Shown: positions 11,496-23,236 of the stretch, piece by piece | Layout of the letters: the number at the start of each line of letters is the position of its first letter | Numbering within the stretch: position 1 is the first letter of the stretch | Origin: Gigaspora margarita | Lineage: Eukaryota; Glomeromycota; Glomeromycetes; Diversisporales; Gigasporaceae | Length of the DNA: 64,000 nt | Assembly (NCBI GenBank): GCA_009809945.1 | Contig: WTPW01000190.1 | Location: 111,378 to 175,377 of the forward strand | Direction of reading: 5' to 3' | Program-made: the position numbers and the translations under genes | The notes under the pieces: generated by a model | Seen by the model: the letters and a program-made list of their open reading frames with translations, nothing else | The model's database searches: none | What the model was told of the DNA's origin: nothing

Positions 11496-12140
11496 TATGA
11501 GTTTTAACATCCCTATCTGTCACTCAGAGTGGAACTGAATTCGAATTGAACCATATCAGACTCAGACACAGACCGGTCAAGATCAGTATGTCTGGCGGTG
11601 CTACCTTAAAAGGTCATATAGGCAAAGCTAGATACAAGGCACTTTTGAAATGTTTATAGGATTAATATTTATATTAGCCACCTGATTTTAAATTATGCAT
11701 ATATATCAAATTTTATTGAATCTGTTATGCTGAATCACTGACTTAGGCCATTCTCAAGCACCTCCTTATTGTAATTGGCTAGTGATCAAGATAATGCTCA
11801 AGCACTATAATCAATTGAAATAAGGATTATAATTGTTGCATGAGCTACCTCTTTCTATCGTTCAATCAATTATCATTATGGCACCAAGAAAAAAAAAAGA
11901 CTATTTGCAACTTAACTAAAACTTTAACATCCAAGAATTTGGTGTTTGAAGCTTTGACTAATGAAACTTTACCTCTGGTCATCTTTCCTCTTAAAAATTT
12001 CACAAATAACTTATCATTGCACAGCAGCCATATTTGCTACACAGTTATTACAGCAACAACCATATTCATTCAGAAATATACCTTTATACGATTCTTTAAC
12101 ATTAAATGAAGCAATATTAAAATAAAATAAATTAATTTTA

Positions 12141-12540
12141 GGCCACATAAAGTTAAATTTAAATTTTCAGTTTGCATTAGGGCATATAAGGTTGATTTTT
12201 CATTTTGTATTACCTGCCATCCCATTATAATTTTTTTTGTTTTTAGATTCCAATTGTGGCAATTGGTCAATTTTTGAATCTTTTTTTCCGCTATTTTCAT
12301 CCAGAGTCACCTGATGGGGACCTTAATTTCCCATAATTGTCTAATAGGACTAACAGGAAAATAAGAGCTGCTGGGCCAATTTTTTGATTCCTTATTGTGC
12401 AAAATGAAAAATTAACATTGTATGACCTTTAAATGTGAACATTATTCTATTTGCAGTTAATTAAAAAAAAAAAACAAAAAAAAAAAAACAAGTATTCAGA
12501 TTCCATGTAATGCAAAACGAAAAATCAACTTTGCGTGGCC
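12141..12540. mobile_element. MITE family 2, copy 3 (400 bp)
   Basis: The best copy in this cluster. GGCCACATAAAGTTAAATTT starts after TTA, and AAAAATCAACTTTGCGTGGCC ends before TAA. The TA beside each end suggests a TA or TNA target site. A superfamily (PIF/Harbinger or Tc1/mariner) cannot be decided from this alone. The stretch 11500-12140 has no recognisable gene; a plus ORF at 11840-12109 has weak composition. Confidence 0.65.
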
Positions 12541-12589
12541 TAATAAAACCAAGTTTAAAACAAAAATTTATTATAATTTGATATTATAT

Positions 12590-12806
12590 TATAAAAAAAA
12601 AAAAAAAAACAAAAAAAAAAAAAAAGCCCGTCCATCCATCCAGAATTTTGAAATCCATCTAATGCAAAACAAAAATCAACTTTGCATGGCCTTGCACCGA
12701 CCAAATTTTCAAATCACCAAAAAACTTTTTTTTTTAGTCTCAATTCTTTAAAACAATTATAAGGCCACGCAAAGTTAATTTTTTGTTTTGGAAAACCTGC
12801 CAACTA
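12590..12806. mobile_element. MITE family 2, two end fragments
   Basis: A right-end fragment (A-rich tract then CCGTCCATCCATCC to TTGCATGGCC at 12691) and a left-end fragment (GGCCACGCAAAGTTAATTTT at 12763-12806) lie close together. They look like remains of two copies broken by later changes. Confidence 0.5.
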
Positions 12807-12817
12807 GGGTTCCTAGG

Positions 12818-13005
12818 TTCTGTTCGGTTCAATTAGGGTTTGGGTTCAGGTCTGATCGAACCCGAACTTGAACTATGAATTTTGAAATTTTCAAAAACGC
12901 ACTTGAACTCGAACACAAAATCTTTAAACCTGAACTGAATTTGAACATGATTAGTAGTCTGGTACGAAGTTCAGTCTGAAGTTCATGAACATGTCTGGAT
13001 TCGGA
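12818..13005. repeat. Degenerate GAACTCGAAC / GTTCGGGTTC repeat
   Basis: Irregular repetition of GAAC-centred 6-8-mers (GAACCCGAACTTGAAC, then AGTTCAGTCTGAAGTTCATG). The short minus frame over it is repeat-derived. From 13006 to 13365 I see no gene. Confidence 0.45.
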
Positions 13006-13365
13006 ATAAACTCTCATGATCTAATAATCAGATCTGCATCATTTAAAAGCATGTATGCATGATCACAGATCAGAATTTTGGGTTTATTAATTCCCAAAAG
13101 TAACTGACTATTGTGGTGATTTACTGTAAATTATTATTGCACAATCAGCTACTTTATTGCTATATGATGAAAAAATATATAGGATAGCCAAGCAAGCTCT
13201 AGCGTTATATACTCAAAGGTTCAATAACTATGACAAAAGCCACTAGACTAGGACTAATTATTTGAACTCGCGCCAATCATTCTCCCAACCTGTCAAACAT
13301 AAGAAAAATAACTAACATACATCTTAAAAGAGAATCAGAGCATTATCATGCAGTATCTATTTCAG

Positions 13366-13545
13366 GTCCTTGCACTGCTACTGCAGCCGTGGAGTCTAAC
13401 TATCCACTAATAAGGGACCTTGTACTGCCACTTCAGCCGCAGGGCCTAACTATGCACTAATAAGAGTCCTTATACTGACACTGCAATTGCGGAGCCTACT
13501 GATGGTCCTTGTACTGCCCATGCAGCCGCAGAGCCAGAAACTAAC
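13366..13545. repeat. Minisatellite, about 50-bp unit, four copies
   Basis: Four units start GGTCCTTGTACTGC (or one or two changes), followed by CACTGCAGCCGCGGAGCC and CTAACTATGCACTAATAA. They are higher in G+C than the surroundings. No continuous reading frame spans all four. Between 13546 and 13868 I see no gene. Confidence 0.65.
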
Positions 13546-13868
13546 TGCCTGTGGATTCTTAACCATCTAATATATCGCCCAACCAGATTGATGCTACTAA
13601 TATTGCTGGGCCACTTAAAATGCGACCTTTACCAAGGTGAGTAATAGTGAACAAAAGATAACATCCTTCTTTTGAAAAAAAACCTTATAAACTTNATCCC
13701 TTAACGTCCACATGCCCACAGCCTCCCATTCATACCCCTAGCCCTACTTCAATATATCCTATTTAATATTCATAAAAATCTAAATTTGCTAAAATCATAT
13801 ATCATCTCAGCACAAACAAAAAACAAAATCCTGCCCTTAATACAAAACCTCAATCAAAATGATTTTTA

Positions 13869-14107
13869 CAAAGCTGTCCCCAAAATTCTGGGTCAGATGC
13901 GTCAGATCTAGGTCAGCAATTAGTCCTACTTGTTAGCAGGTTCTATAGCAAAATTATCAGCTGGGCATTTTTTACTTAATAAATAGATATGATTTATTAG
14001 TAAAATTTTTTTATGATCTTGGGACAAAAATTGATCAATTCTGATCCAGCCGACCATGATTTGATGCACTTCGACATATCCTACCCGGAATTTTGGGGAC
14101 CCTCCTG
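13869..14107. mobile_element. TA-flanked MITE family 1, copy C (239 bp)
   Basis: TA at 13867-13868 and 14108-14109. The left end, GCTGTCCCCAAAATTCTGGG, and right end, inverted GGGTCCCCAAAATTCCGGG, show the terminal inverted repeat clearly. Same orientation as copy B, opposite to A and D. Confidence 0.75.
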
Positions 14108-14544
14108 TATGAGTTCAATCAAAATACTCAACTAACCATAAAAGACAAAATCACATGCGATCAGCAATAAAGTCAGCTGATCTCGCAATAAGAACTGATG
14201 AGACTTAATTTAGGTAAAAATTATGTTACCAAATCGATACATGATATGTATGTAGCTAAGGCTGTTCTGAATTTTATGACTAATATATCGATGAGCAATT
14301 TATGATCAAGAATGTCATCACAATTTAACAATTATTTCATCACAATAGTACAAAATAGGACAATCTACAGTGCAAATCATGTGAGTCATAAGATAGGGTC
14401 AGTTAGGGTTAGTGGTTTTAATATTATCACATGAATTTATACTGTCCATAGTTTCAACGCTTAAGATTTAGACCACGTTTTGTGTATATGGCTATACCCA
14501 ATCAGAGGCTATATTTGTACATACTATTAACTCCGAAAATAAAG

Positions 14545-14645
14545 AAAATCATGTTATAATCATCCAATCAGGTGCCTAGAAACTGCGACTCCACTGAACT
14601 CACTATTAAACCATATACTACATACTTTGCACTCGTTCCTGGTAT
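14545..14645. repeat. Dispersed repeat end, CGTTCCTGGTA type
   Basis: CCAATCAGGTGCCTAGAAACTG through AAACCATATACTACATACTT to CTCGTTCCTGGTA matches the ends at 16735-16850, 39290-39413, 39640-39765, 57640-57755, 58620-58715 and 59110-59215. The last bases are the inverse of CCAGGAACGGA found in the GTAGCTGCGC repeats, so the two may be opposite ends of one family. Confidence 0.5.
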
Positions 14646-14852
14646 TAATACTAGTTCTCTAGCTCTTAATAATCGAACAAAAAACACTTTGGAAGCTCTT
14701 TTTTTAGCTGCTTTTTTTGAATCATTTCCTCATAAACTGAAATAAGCATGCATGAGAGACAGCTAAGTAGGAACTAAAATTTTGCTTTACTTTTTATTAT
14801 TTATTTTTTTTTTTTTAAAAAAATTATTTTTTTATTTATTTTTTGATTCGAT

Positions 14853-15059
14853 TTAATTTATTTTTTACAGAGCGGGAGGGGCCGGGTTGCGAAATGGTTT
14901 ACTTCTCGCAGCAGAAATGGAGTCTCTTGGTGCAAAGGCTGTAGTCAATTCCCTTTTACCTTGTGGCCCACTTGCTCCAAACTTGATCGGGATGTTGGTA
15001 GTTGCTATTTGCGGAAGGTCGTTTCATATCATGCTTACCTTCATTTGGATTTTCACCTG
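14853..15059 (+). other. Possible orphan exon in a G+C-rich island
   Basis: After a pyrimidine tract ending TTTTTTACAG comes a segment with near 50% G+C, very unlike its neighbours. One frame reads GLRNGLLLAAEMESLGAKAV followed by VNSLLPCGPLAP and a hydrophobic stretch, to a stop at about 15059. Its composition resembles a real protein (glycine-rich loop then alternating hydrophobics, as in nucleotide-binding folds), but I cannot name a family. A second frame is also open for about 80 codons, which weakens the call. No partner exon is visible nearby, so this may be a transduced or stranded exon. Confidence 0.3.
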
Positions 15060-15261
15060 AGTCCCGTGCTTTGGCACTGATTTTCACATGCGTGGCACTT
15101 ACCTCATGATTAACTGCAGTGCCTACCCCTGCTTAGTCATCTTTTCAATCTGTTGACTATTCATACGCTGTATGCACGTCAACTCGAATTTTGCCATTTA
15201 GGCATTTGAGATAGTATGCCAAAAATATCAAAAATATAGCATAAATCATCTCTAATTTAGG

Positions 15262-15379
15262 CACACATGTATAGGCCCATCATTGTTAAAATTGCAGATG
15301 ATTTGACCAGATTTAAAATTGGTTTGTTCTAGTTCTGGTCAAACGATCTGCAAATTTGAACACAATTATAAACGATGGG
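15262..15379. repeat. Foldback element, about 118 bp
   Basis: CCCATCATTG, AAATTGCAGATGATTTGACC and CAGA on the left are repeated in inverse on the right (TCTGGTCAAACGATCTGCAA to CGATGGG). There is no coding capacity. From 15380 to 15824 I see short GACTGGTCATGACTGGTCAT repeats at 15450-15520 and no gene. Confidence 0.5.
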
Positions 15380-15824
15380 TTTTTCTATTTATCAGATGAT
15401 GCAGATCTTCCAATATAATTTCATGAGTTCCTGGCATAAGTCATTATTTTGACTGGTCCTCTGACCAGTTAATATCGGTTAAGGTTATTGACTGGTCATG
15501 ACTGGTCATGACCCGACTGAACTCATCTCTAATCAAGATCCAAACTTGATTTTGATTTTAATTAGCAAGAATGTGATCATTATGTAAAGAAATCATTCGA
15601 TTATTGCATCCAATCAGAATTAGTGGACGAATGCAAAATACGAATTAGACTATACACTCCNTTTNACTACGTTTCTGGTAAAAATTCATCTCCAGTACAT
15701 TAAACCNGATTTTTCCAAATGTATCACATGCAGTAATGCTTTTACCGGTACTATGATTTACCATGTTACAAATCGATACATGATACTGTATATGGTTAAG
15801 GTTGATATGGTACTATCATAATAC

Positions 15825-16210
15825 AATTGCTAGAATTTGAATTGTGATAACATTCTTGATCATAACTTGCTCATCATNGATATTTTAGTCTTAATATTTT
15901 TGATCACGGANTGTATATCCAATCAAAAGTGTTGAAGCAAATCATATTGCTACATTAGTTCTAGCACACTGATCACATTTTGAATATTATCAGTTGGTAG
16001 ATCGACATAAAACGAACTACAAAAATCGCTAAGAAACTTAGTAATTATCAAATAATCTGGACGGCAAAAATTCTGACCAAAATTTAGAAAAATGAAAAAA
16101 TCTAGAAATCAATAATCTAAAATTTTAGTGGTAATTTTTTCTTAGTATTTGCTAATATCATGAATTTTTTTTCAATTGCGGAGTTATTGTTCTTGTTTTG
16201 CATTTGCTCT
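15825..16210. repeat. Dispersed repeat, copy 2
   Basis: Counterpart of 4550-4965, same orientation, with two N bases. The two copies differ by many substitutions and small indels, so the duplication is old. From 16211 to 16734 I see A+T-rich DNA without a gene. Confidence 0.6.
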
Positions 16211-16852
16211 CGAACTTAAGACCATTATACAAAACGCTTTCAATTTGTAAAACATTTGATTTACTTAATCAAACAACTGAAGCAAATTTGAAAATTTATG
16301 TTTCATGATTTTAATAAAGCGTTAATGATTAACAAATTCTTTCGTTCTCATCTTTGATAATCAGAGATTATCATTTAATCAGCCCAGTAAAAAATCCTAT
16401 GAAAAAAATGAAAAATGCTAAATATTGAGCGAATAGATATGCAAATTTGCATCGAGCTACCAATATTTATGTCTAAAAAGCATATTTTTACTATTGGTTG
16501 TTATAGCATTTGTAATTTCATTCTATGGATAATCGCATTATTATTTTTTTTTAATAGTCAGATATCTTATCATACTGAACGTTAACAGGATAAACAGTAA
16601 TTCATGATGGGCAGATATTGACCGGATATAGAAGAAGTACTATACATGCTCGGTGAAGGTGTAACATGCGATGCTCTCAATATGCATTCACACCTTTGCT
16701 TCACCTCATGCATAAACCAATAATATGCAAGATTTTGTAGACGTACGCCCCTTAATTTGCTGTATAACCATACACTTCATGAAATTTTCAATATCACTCC
16801 ATTCCTGATATATACTACGTGATATTACATATCACTCCGTTCCTGGTATGTA

Positions 16853-19089
16853 AAAGAACTGTTCTGCTATTTCAATTGCTCTCTCTATTTGTTCCTTTGA
16901 AGTAGCAATCCATGTGGTACCGTATATTCCCGAAAATAAGCAACCTTTTTTGGGCTAAAAATTACACAAAAAAGCGGGGGGTTGCTTATTTTCGAATTGT
17001 TGAATTTTTAGAAAAATTGAAAATGTACTAATAAAAATTATACAAACGACGTGAAATTTTTACTGCAAGTGTATTTTTGTGTCCTGAACAAGTTTACTTA
17101 ATGGCACTTTTGAGGCTTACTTAGTAAAATTTAGACTTTTATATGTAGTAACTGCAAACGCGTTTTTTGAAATTTTTGAAAAAAATCAGGGGGGTTGCTT
17201 ATTTTTGGAGTTGCTTATTTTCGGAAATATACGGTTTCATCCACATTCACCAAGACTGCCTGACATACACTTGAAGAACTTTTTGCAATTCCATTTGCAT
17301 TAAGGTTACTTACTTTTGCTATAAAACCTAGATCTTTATTCCTTTGCACTCTTTCCAACAAAGGATTATAAAAAATATGCCAAACTAGGTGAGAAATTAC
17401 CTTCCTCTAGTCGATTCTATTCGCTTGTAAATTCTTTCATAAGACCATAGCTCGTAATTACTCTTATATGTCTATTTTTATACAAATTGATAATAAACTT
17501 GATTAAAATTCATAGAATTTTGATCCTTTGAAGTGCTTTTTCTAACATTAAGAGGCTATCAGAATTGAAAGTCTTTTTTATATTCTGGAAAAGGAGATAT
17601 AATTTCTTCTTTTTCTCTTGGGCCTCCTCTAACAGTGCATTTAATATATGAATAGGCTCCTCTGTTGATCTTCTGACAAACCAGTGAAATTTGGCCTTGA
17701 AGAATGTTTTTCTCAATACAGACTTTGCTTAACCTTTTAGTTATAACTCTGGTTACTTATTTGGAAATGCTTCTAATAATGTGATTAGTCTAAGACTTCC
17801 AAAGTCAAACCCCAATCTTCACCTTTGGCTATTGTATATATTTGTGCTATATTCCACTTGACTAGAATGCAGCCCTTTACCAAACAAAGATTCGCAAAGT
17901 TTTTAAAAATAACCGGAACGCTATATTTTGCCTGCTAAATTAACTCATACGTTCTATTAGATATTCCTGGAGCTGATTTCAGTTTCACCTTGTTGAGCAT
18001 TAAAATCTATTCTTCTACATCTATTGGAGATAAAACTGGGTTGTAATATTCCTCTTCAATCCTGTTTAAAGGCTAGTATACCCTCTTCCAATCCTTACTT
18101 AATTGGTTCCAGTAAGGTTTTCTCCTCCTAAATTGCTTTTTAAAATGTTTCTCCATTTCTGTCAGAACTTCCTCTGGTTCAACAATTAATTTTTAGCAAT
18201 CCTCCTTTTCTACTAATATTTTATCTAATGCTACTTTGCTATAAGGTTTCTCCAGAATTCTTGTTAATATCTGCTTATGCTTATCTACTATCATCTTACA
18301 CTATTACTTTACAAATGCCTTATCTCTTTCTTCTTTTGTAATTGATTCTCACTAATAATCTTACTTTCTATTGCTTTCTACCAAAGAACTGCTCTATCTA
18401 ACCAATCTTCTAAATTAGTCATATTGATGTCATTGATACTTGTTCGTACTCTTGCATTAATACTTTTAATTTTGCAATTCCAGCCTTGAACTAAGTACAA
18501 ACTTATACCATTGTCTCTGCTTTTCTAATACTACTAATAAAATACCTTAAATTTTTCACTGTTTCTGAAATATTGCTTCTTTGAGCTCTATCTTCCTTTC
18601 TTTTCTAGTTCTTATCTTCTGCTTTGGTAGTGACTCTTCTGCTGCCTTCCAAATTGAAGACTCAATTATATCCTAAACTTGATCTAGGTTCACTTCTTGC
18701 CCTTGTAAAGATTGATCTAAATTCTCACTATCTTCCTTCATGAGATGTTTTGAAACTCTTGTTTTAAGCTTGTTTCACAATAGTACCTAATAGCTTTCCC
18801 AATCCTCCTGTTTTGCACTATCTAACTTTCACAATATTCGCTCTGTCATCTGAGTTCTAAACCCATCTTCTTTATAAAAATTGGGTTGTTTTAGGAACAA
18901 CTCGATCAAAGGCAAGTTATAGTCACTACCCATAATTGTTTCTATTTCTTGAATCTCTGCTTTATTTAATCTTTTTATCATAGCTTCTAAAACCCATATT
19001 TGGTAAATATGTAACTTTGTATATCTATTACTCCAGGTATATTTTCTACTATGAGGATTTAATTTTCTTAAAGCATTGCAAAATTGCAT
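16853..19089 (-). pseudogene. LINE endonuclease/reverse transcriptase, decayed
   Basis: From 19089 downwards the minus strand reads the end of an exonuclease-endonuclease-phosphatase (APE-type) domain: YTWSNRYTK, then IMGSDYNLPL with the catalytic SD(H/Y)N motif, here Tyr for His. A degraded linker follows. The reverse transcriptase begins with EEPIHILNALLEEAQEKKK and LFQNIKKTFNS (17716-17510). Further down, NVDETTWIATSKEQIE spans the position of the catalytic YADD motif (Y-A-D-D replaced by N-V-D-E), so the enzyme is dead even apart from its many stops. The element is 5'-truncated at 19089, is cut by a MITE at 16919-17235, and stops at 16853 against a dispersed repeat ending CGTTCCTGGTA. Confidence 0.65.
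16919..17235. mobile_element. MITE with CCGTATATTTCCG ends inside the LINE
   Basis: The left end, ACCGTATATTCCCGAAAATA, and the inverted right end, ACCGTATATTTCCGAAAATA, are nearly identical, followed inside by GCAACC. A second, internal pair of GGGGGTTGCTTATTTT strings lies near both ends. Flanks join as CCATGTGGT/TTCATCC, which restores an open DETTWI reading in the LINE. GGT at both edges could be a 3-bp target duplication. Confidence 0.65.
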
Positions 19090-20184
19090 TTTTTTTTCTA
19101 GCCATGTAAAAAGAGCGAATTTTTTGTTGATATTCCATTACAAAATATTTTAAGTAGCTATATATCAATATATAATACATAATCATTTATATCAATTAAA
19201 ATTAAATGTTACATATCAATTAATGTGTTATAAATTGATATATATCAAAAATTGATTAATAACAAAAATAGGTAAGTGATCAATGTAGATCAAATTATTG
19301 ATTATCATCAAATTAATCAAAATCGTTATATATCGATCATTATGTTATTAATCAATAATTAGCAATTTAATTTGGATATACACTTTAAAATATTAGATAT
19401 ACACTTTTATTAGAACATAAAACTGTTCATTAAATATTCATTTGTTTTTTCCAATCTTGCAACTCTATATACAGTTCTATCTATACTATCTATAGGTATA
19501 CAACTGTATTGTTTAATTGATTTTAGTTTAGGACATCCCCATAATTCACCATCTTCATCATACCAATGAACAAGAGCGAGTTCTAATGGATCTTTGTCTT
19601 TTGCTTAGTAAAACTTGAGTATCAACAGAATCTTATAAATGATATTTTTTATATGCATTAGTATATATTACTTATGAAGTTAGAGAATATTTTCTAACTT
19701 CGTCACTTATAGATATTATTATCATTATTATTATTTATTGTTAAAAAAATATTAGAATATGTGTATAAATCAAATAAAATAAAACCAATACTTACTAAGC
19801 CATACCAATTTAATTCATTTTCTTGATCATCAGATGCACTTACTATAATATTAGAAAATATTGGTTTCCCATGAAAATTTGATGTAGCACAAATTATATT
19901 AGTATTTTTTAAAGATGCAGAAGAAAATATTTCTATACATTTATCTTTGTCAAGAAATACAGTTGATTCCACTTCAAAAAAATCACCAAGGCTAGTTAGT
20001 AGGTTTTGAAAGCCTTCAGCTTGTAATAGGTCCAAATTATTTTTATTTTTCTGAAGGAAATCTTCTAGTTCTTCAGACCTTAATGTTAAATTCCATAAAA
20101 GTTTTCCAAACCCTTTCATCAGTAAGTTTTTCCATTTAATCTAATAATAATCAATTATTAGCGATACTTAGAGATTATCTACTA

Positions 20185-20473
20185 AGCAATGCTAGTATTG
20201 GACATATAGAGAACATTAATAGAAAAGGGACAAATCATTTTTAGTGACTTTTTTTAAAATTTTAAATTAAAATATCTTGACAACTACCAAATCAAATTTA
20301 ATAATTTTTTTTTGGTTTAATTCTTAACTATAAAAAATTAAAATAAAAAAATTTTGATTAAATTTAGTTAAGTAATTGTTAAGTTATTTTAATTTAAAGT
20401 TGAAAAAACTTTTACTTAGAAAAGATTTGTCCCTTTTCTATTGATGTCCCCTATATGTTCAATGCCAACACTG
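20185..20473. mobile_element. hAT-like MITE in the transposase
   Basis: The right end, GTTCAATGCCAACACTG, is followed by ATTTACTA. The left end (AATGCTAGTATTGGACATAT) is preceded by ATCTACTA, a 7-of-8 match suggesting an 8-bp target duplication. Long inverted repeats contain AATAGAAAAGGGACAAATC and extend over about 100 bp with decay. It interrupts the Plavaka C-terminal coding region. Confidence 0.6.
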
Positions 20474-20784
20474 ATTTACTATATTTAAAATGTACTGCAT
20501 TCAATATTTGTTTCATATTCTCTTTCTTGTTAGACATTCGATAAGGTATTTTTACATAGTCCTTATGAAGTGTTTCATAAGTTTTAGTGGTTATACTATT
20601 TATTAATCTATACTTTCTAATTGCAGGTACTATGTAATAGCACTAAGAATAAAGCTTTGGCAATTGTAGCCCACTTGGTGAATATTGAAAAAATATTTTA
20701 ACAAATTCTTTGGCCAAATCTACAATTAATTCTTATAAATTAATCATTAATAATTGAACATTTGTAAAAAGCTATGTATTTAAA

Positions 20785-20856
20785 ATTTTTGCTAACAAAA
20801 TCACCCTTTGGGACTATGAATTACATAGTACAAAGGGTGATTTTGTTAGCAAAAAT
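20785..20856. repeat. 72-nt near-perfect palindrome
   Basis: Two 26-bp arms, 20785-20810 and 20831-20856, are exact inverse complements (ATTTTTGCTAACAAAATC then ACCCTTTG). The 20-nt centre itself holds ACTATG-AATTA-CATAGT. The whole can form one long hairpin. It lies in a non-coding or intronic part of the Plavaka transposon. Confidence 0.8.
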
Positions 20857-22040
20857 CTTATTTGTTTTATACCTATAATTGATTTAAAGAATCGTTAGTA
20901 AAAGATTCTTCTTATGATGCAATATACATCTGAAGAAATTTGTAATGTATGCGGTATAACTGTTCATTACTAATTCCTGGCTTCCTATAACCTTTATATA
21001 GGTTGTTAAGTGCAAAAATTATTACTTTTATAAAATTTCTTAATTCATCTACTGTCATATGTATTATTTCAGATATTTTTTCAATATTTTGAGCCCTTAT
21101 ACCTAGGAATTAGCATTAATCATTGCTCAAAAATTTGCATCACTTGTTTTTCACACTGGTTGTTTAGAAGTTCTTTAGTATAGTCAAGCATATACTTAAA
21201 GAAACCAAGATCTAAGGTATGCATTTGATCAGGAATGATAACCTTGTATATATTAAAGTTACTAAAAACAAAAAAAAGCATTTATTTATAAATAAAATAA
21301 TTATTATAATAATAATAATAATGCATTTGTTAGTTTACTTATACTAATAAACTATAATTAACTTTAATTTATACTTTATTTTCCAAAATGCATTTGGTTC
21401 AGGATAAATTGAATAATAATTTTTTTCACTGTCCTCTATTACTTTTTTTATATAATTAGGTATTCTTGATAATATATTAGTCAGGTTAATATTTTTCAAG
21501 TCATCCCTCAATACTAAACATGAATAACAAGGACTTCTTGATGCAGATGACTGGTAAATGTTAGCCATCTTACTGGTTTCAAGCAAATCAGCAAGTAATA
21601 TTGAAATTCATAGGACCAATAGTATTAAGTTACCATGAACAATGAAATTAAGCTCTAGACCATTAGCAATGGGCTTGAGTAAAATCCTTAAACATTTATG
21701 AAAAACTTTTCTTTGTAATTTTTGAAACTCTTTAGAATTTTTTGTTGTGGAATCTTTAGACTTTAAGATAGGTAGATACCTGATTAAAGCTTTAGATTCT
21801 GGCTTGTTTTACTGGGAGTTGGGAATATTTCCTAGAGTTTGAAACCAGTTTTATTTAATTAAAACTGATTTTATAATATGAAAAATAAAACTGATTCCAA
21901 ATGCTAATGTTACCTAAGGATAAAAATATAGAGTGTTTAGAAGATTTTCCCATATAGTCTAGGGTCATTGCATCAGAATAAAGGATTATTAATAGTAATC
22001 ATTGCCCAAGAAGCAGTGTATAAAATCTGAAGAAAAATTT

Positions 22041-22215
22041 TAGTGCACATGTGCAAATTGGAAAAATTTTTTTGTGCACACTTTAAAAATTTTTATATAA
22101 AATTGTGCACAACCTATATGTTAATTAAGAAAAATCTTTCTGCACATGTGCATATCCAATTTAAAAAATTGTGCACACAAAAATATAATTGTGCACATGT
22201 GCACATTGTGCACAT
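22041..22215. repeat. TGTGCACATGTGCA motif cluster
   Basis: Seven or eight copies of GTGCACA-type palindromic motifs in 175 bp, with longer GTGCACATGTGCA strings near both ends, as in a short inverted-repeat element. It lies between two coding blocks of the Plavaka transposon. The plus ORF at 22043 is a shadow of it. Confidence 0.55.
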
Positions 22216-23236
22216 GAATTTTATTCACTACCAAGAAGTAATGATGATTCTTCTTATTCTTACCAGAGGCAATTATATTGCTCTTCAAAGATATGGCACT
22301 CTACATTATTTTTTATCTCTCTTTTATTTACAAATTTAAGAACTAATTGCTGATTTATACTATCAATCATTAATAAAGACTTTAGTTTCTTTATTAATGA
22401 TCGATAGTAAAATGTGTACTTAATATTTTGAAACATTATAATAGAAATTTCTTTGAACATCATGTGAAGAATTGTTGAATTATCCAGAAATTTCTTTTCA
22501 AACTTTGTTGTTGGAGGGTGAGGTGAAGCATCTAGATTTGAATGCTTATTGCCATCTGAATTAGATAGTTGATATTTACTGATAATTTCCATAAATTCAC
22601 AATATGCATCATTGGGCCAATCAACTTCATGTAAATATAGAAGGTTATGAATTGCATCATCAGGTGAAGCACCTTTGTAGTCTTCTGGATCAATTTTGAT
22701 AGGTATAAAAGAAGACTCAGAATTTGCTAAAAGATGCTCTATTTTCATATCAGAAATATCAAAAATATTGAAATGAGGTGATGTTGATCATTTTTATTCT
22801 AACATATAATTATTATATAATGTTTTATAACTTATTCATACAATTATTATATAATGTTATAACTTATAATAGTATTTATAATGCAACTAATTTCATATAT
22901 CATAGAATTTTCATAGTTATTTTCTGTTTGCATAGAAGAATCTAACCCAGAATCTGACATAACTTCGTCCTTAAGTAAGTATAATCATTAATTATCATTT
23001 TAAAACTTTATTAACAAATTTTTACTAATTTATCCCATATATTATGAAGATTCATCTGTATAAGAATTATATCTGGAACTATAATTTGGAAAATTATAAA
23101 TAATAGCATTCACTTGCTCATCAAAATCAGTTTGACTTGCCTCATTAATATAAGGGTGACTTTGAGAAATATGTTGAGATAATGAACTAGATTTTGAAAA
23201 ATCATGAGGACAATAAGAAAATTGCCAACACATTTT

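Larger units (their letters stand above)
19419..23233 (-). pseudogene. Plavaka-like (KDZ-type) DNA transposase, decayed
   Basis: The gene runs on the minus strand. It opens at 23233 with a C2H2-like zinc finger (CPHDFSKSSSLSQHISQSH). A conserved segment at 22748-22260 contains VDWPNDAYCEFMEIISKYQL and a KFLDNSTI block. The middle (21586-21344) has SSASRSPCYSCLV and EPNAFWK. At about 21235-21120 comes IPDQMHTLDLGFFKYMLDYT, which I recognise from Plavaka transposases. C-terminal blocks follow at 20690-20480 (TYETLHKDYVKIPYRMSNK), 20119-19703 and 19605-19420 (WYDEDGELWGCPKLKSI), the last ending in a stop. The order is right for a near full-length transposase. It has in-frame stops, shifts and a MITE at 20185-20473, so it is inactive; true introns cannot be separated from decay everywhere. 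DDE residues were not located one by one. Confidence 0.7.

Noticed and set aside
11840-12109. 89-codon plus ORF
   Set aside because: No domain or splice support; a nearby ATGGCACCAAGAAAAAAAAA start in another frame is soon closed by stops.
13366-13545. CRISPR-like array
   Set aside because: Units are adjacent with no unique spacers of constant length; it is a minisatellite in a eukaryotic context.
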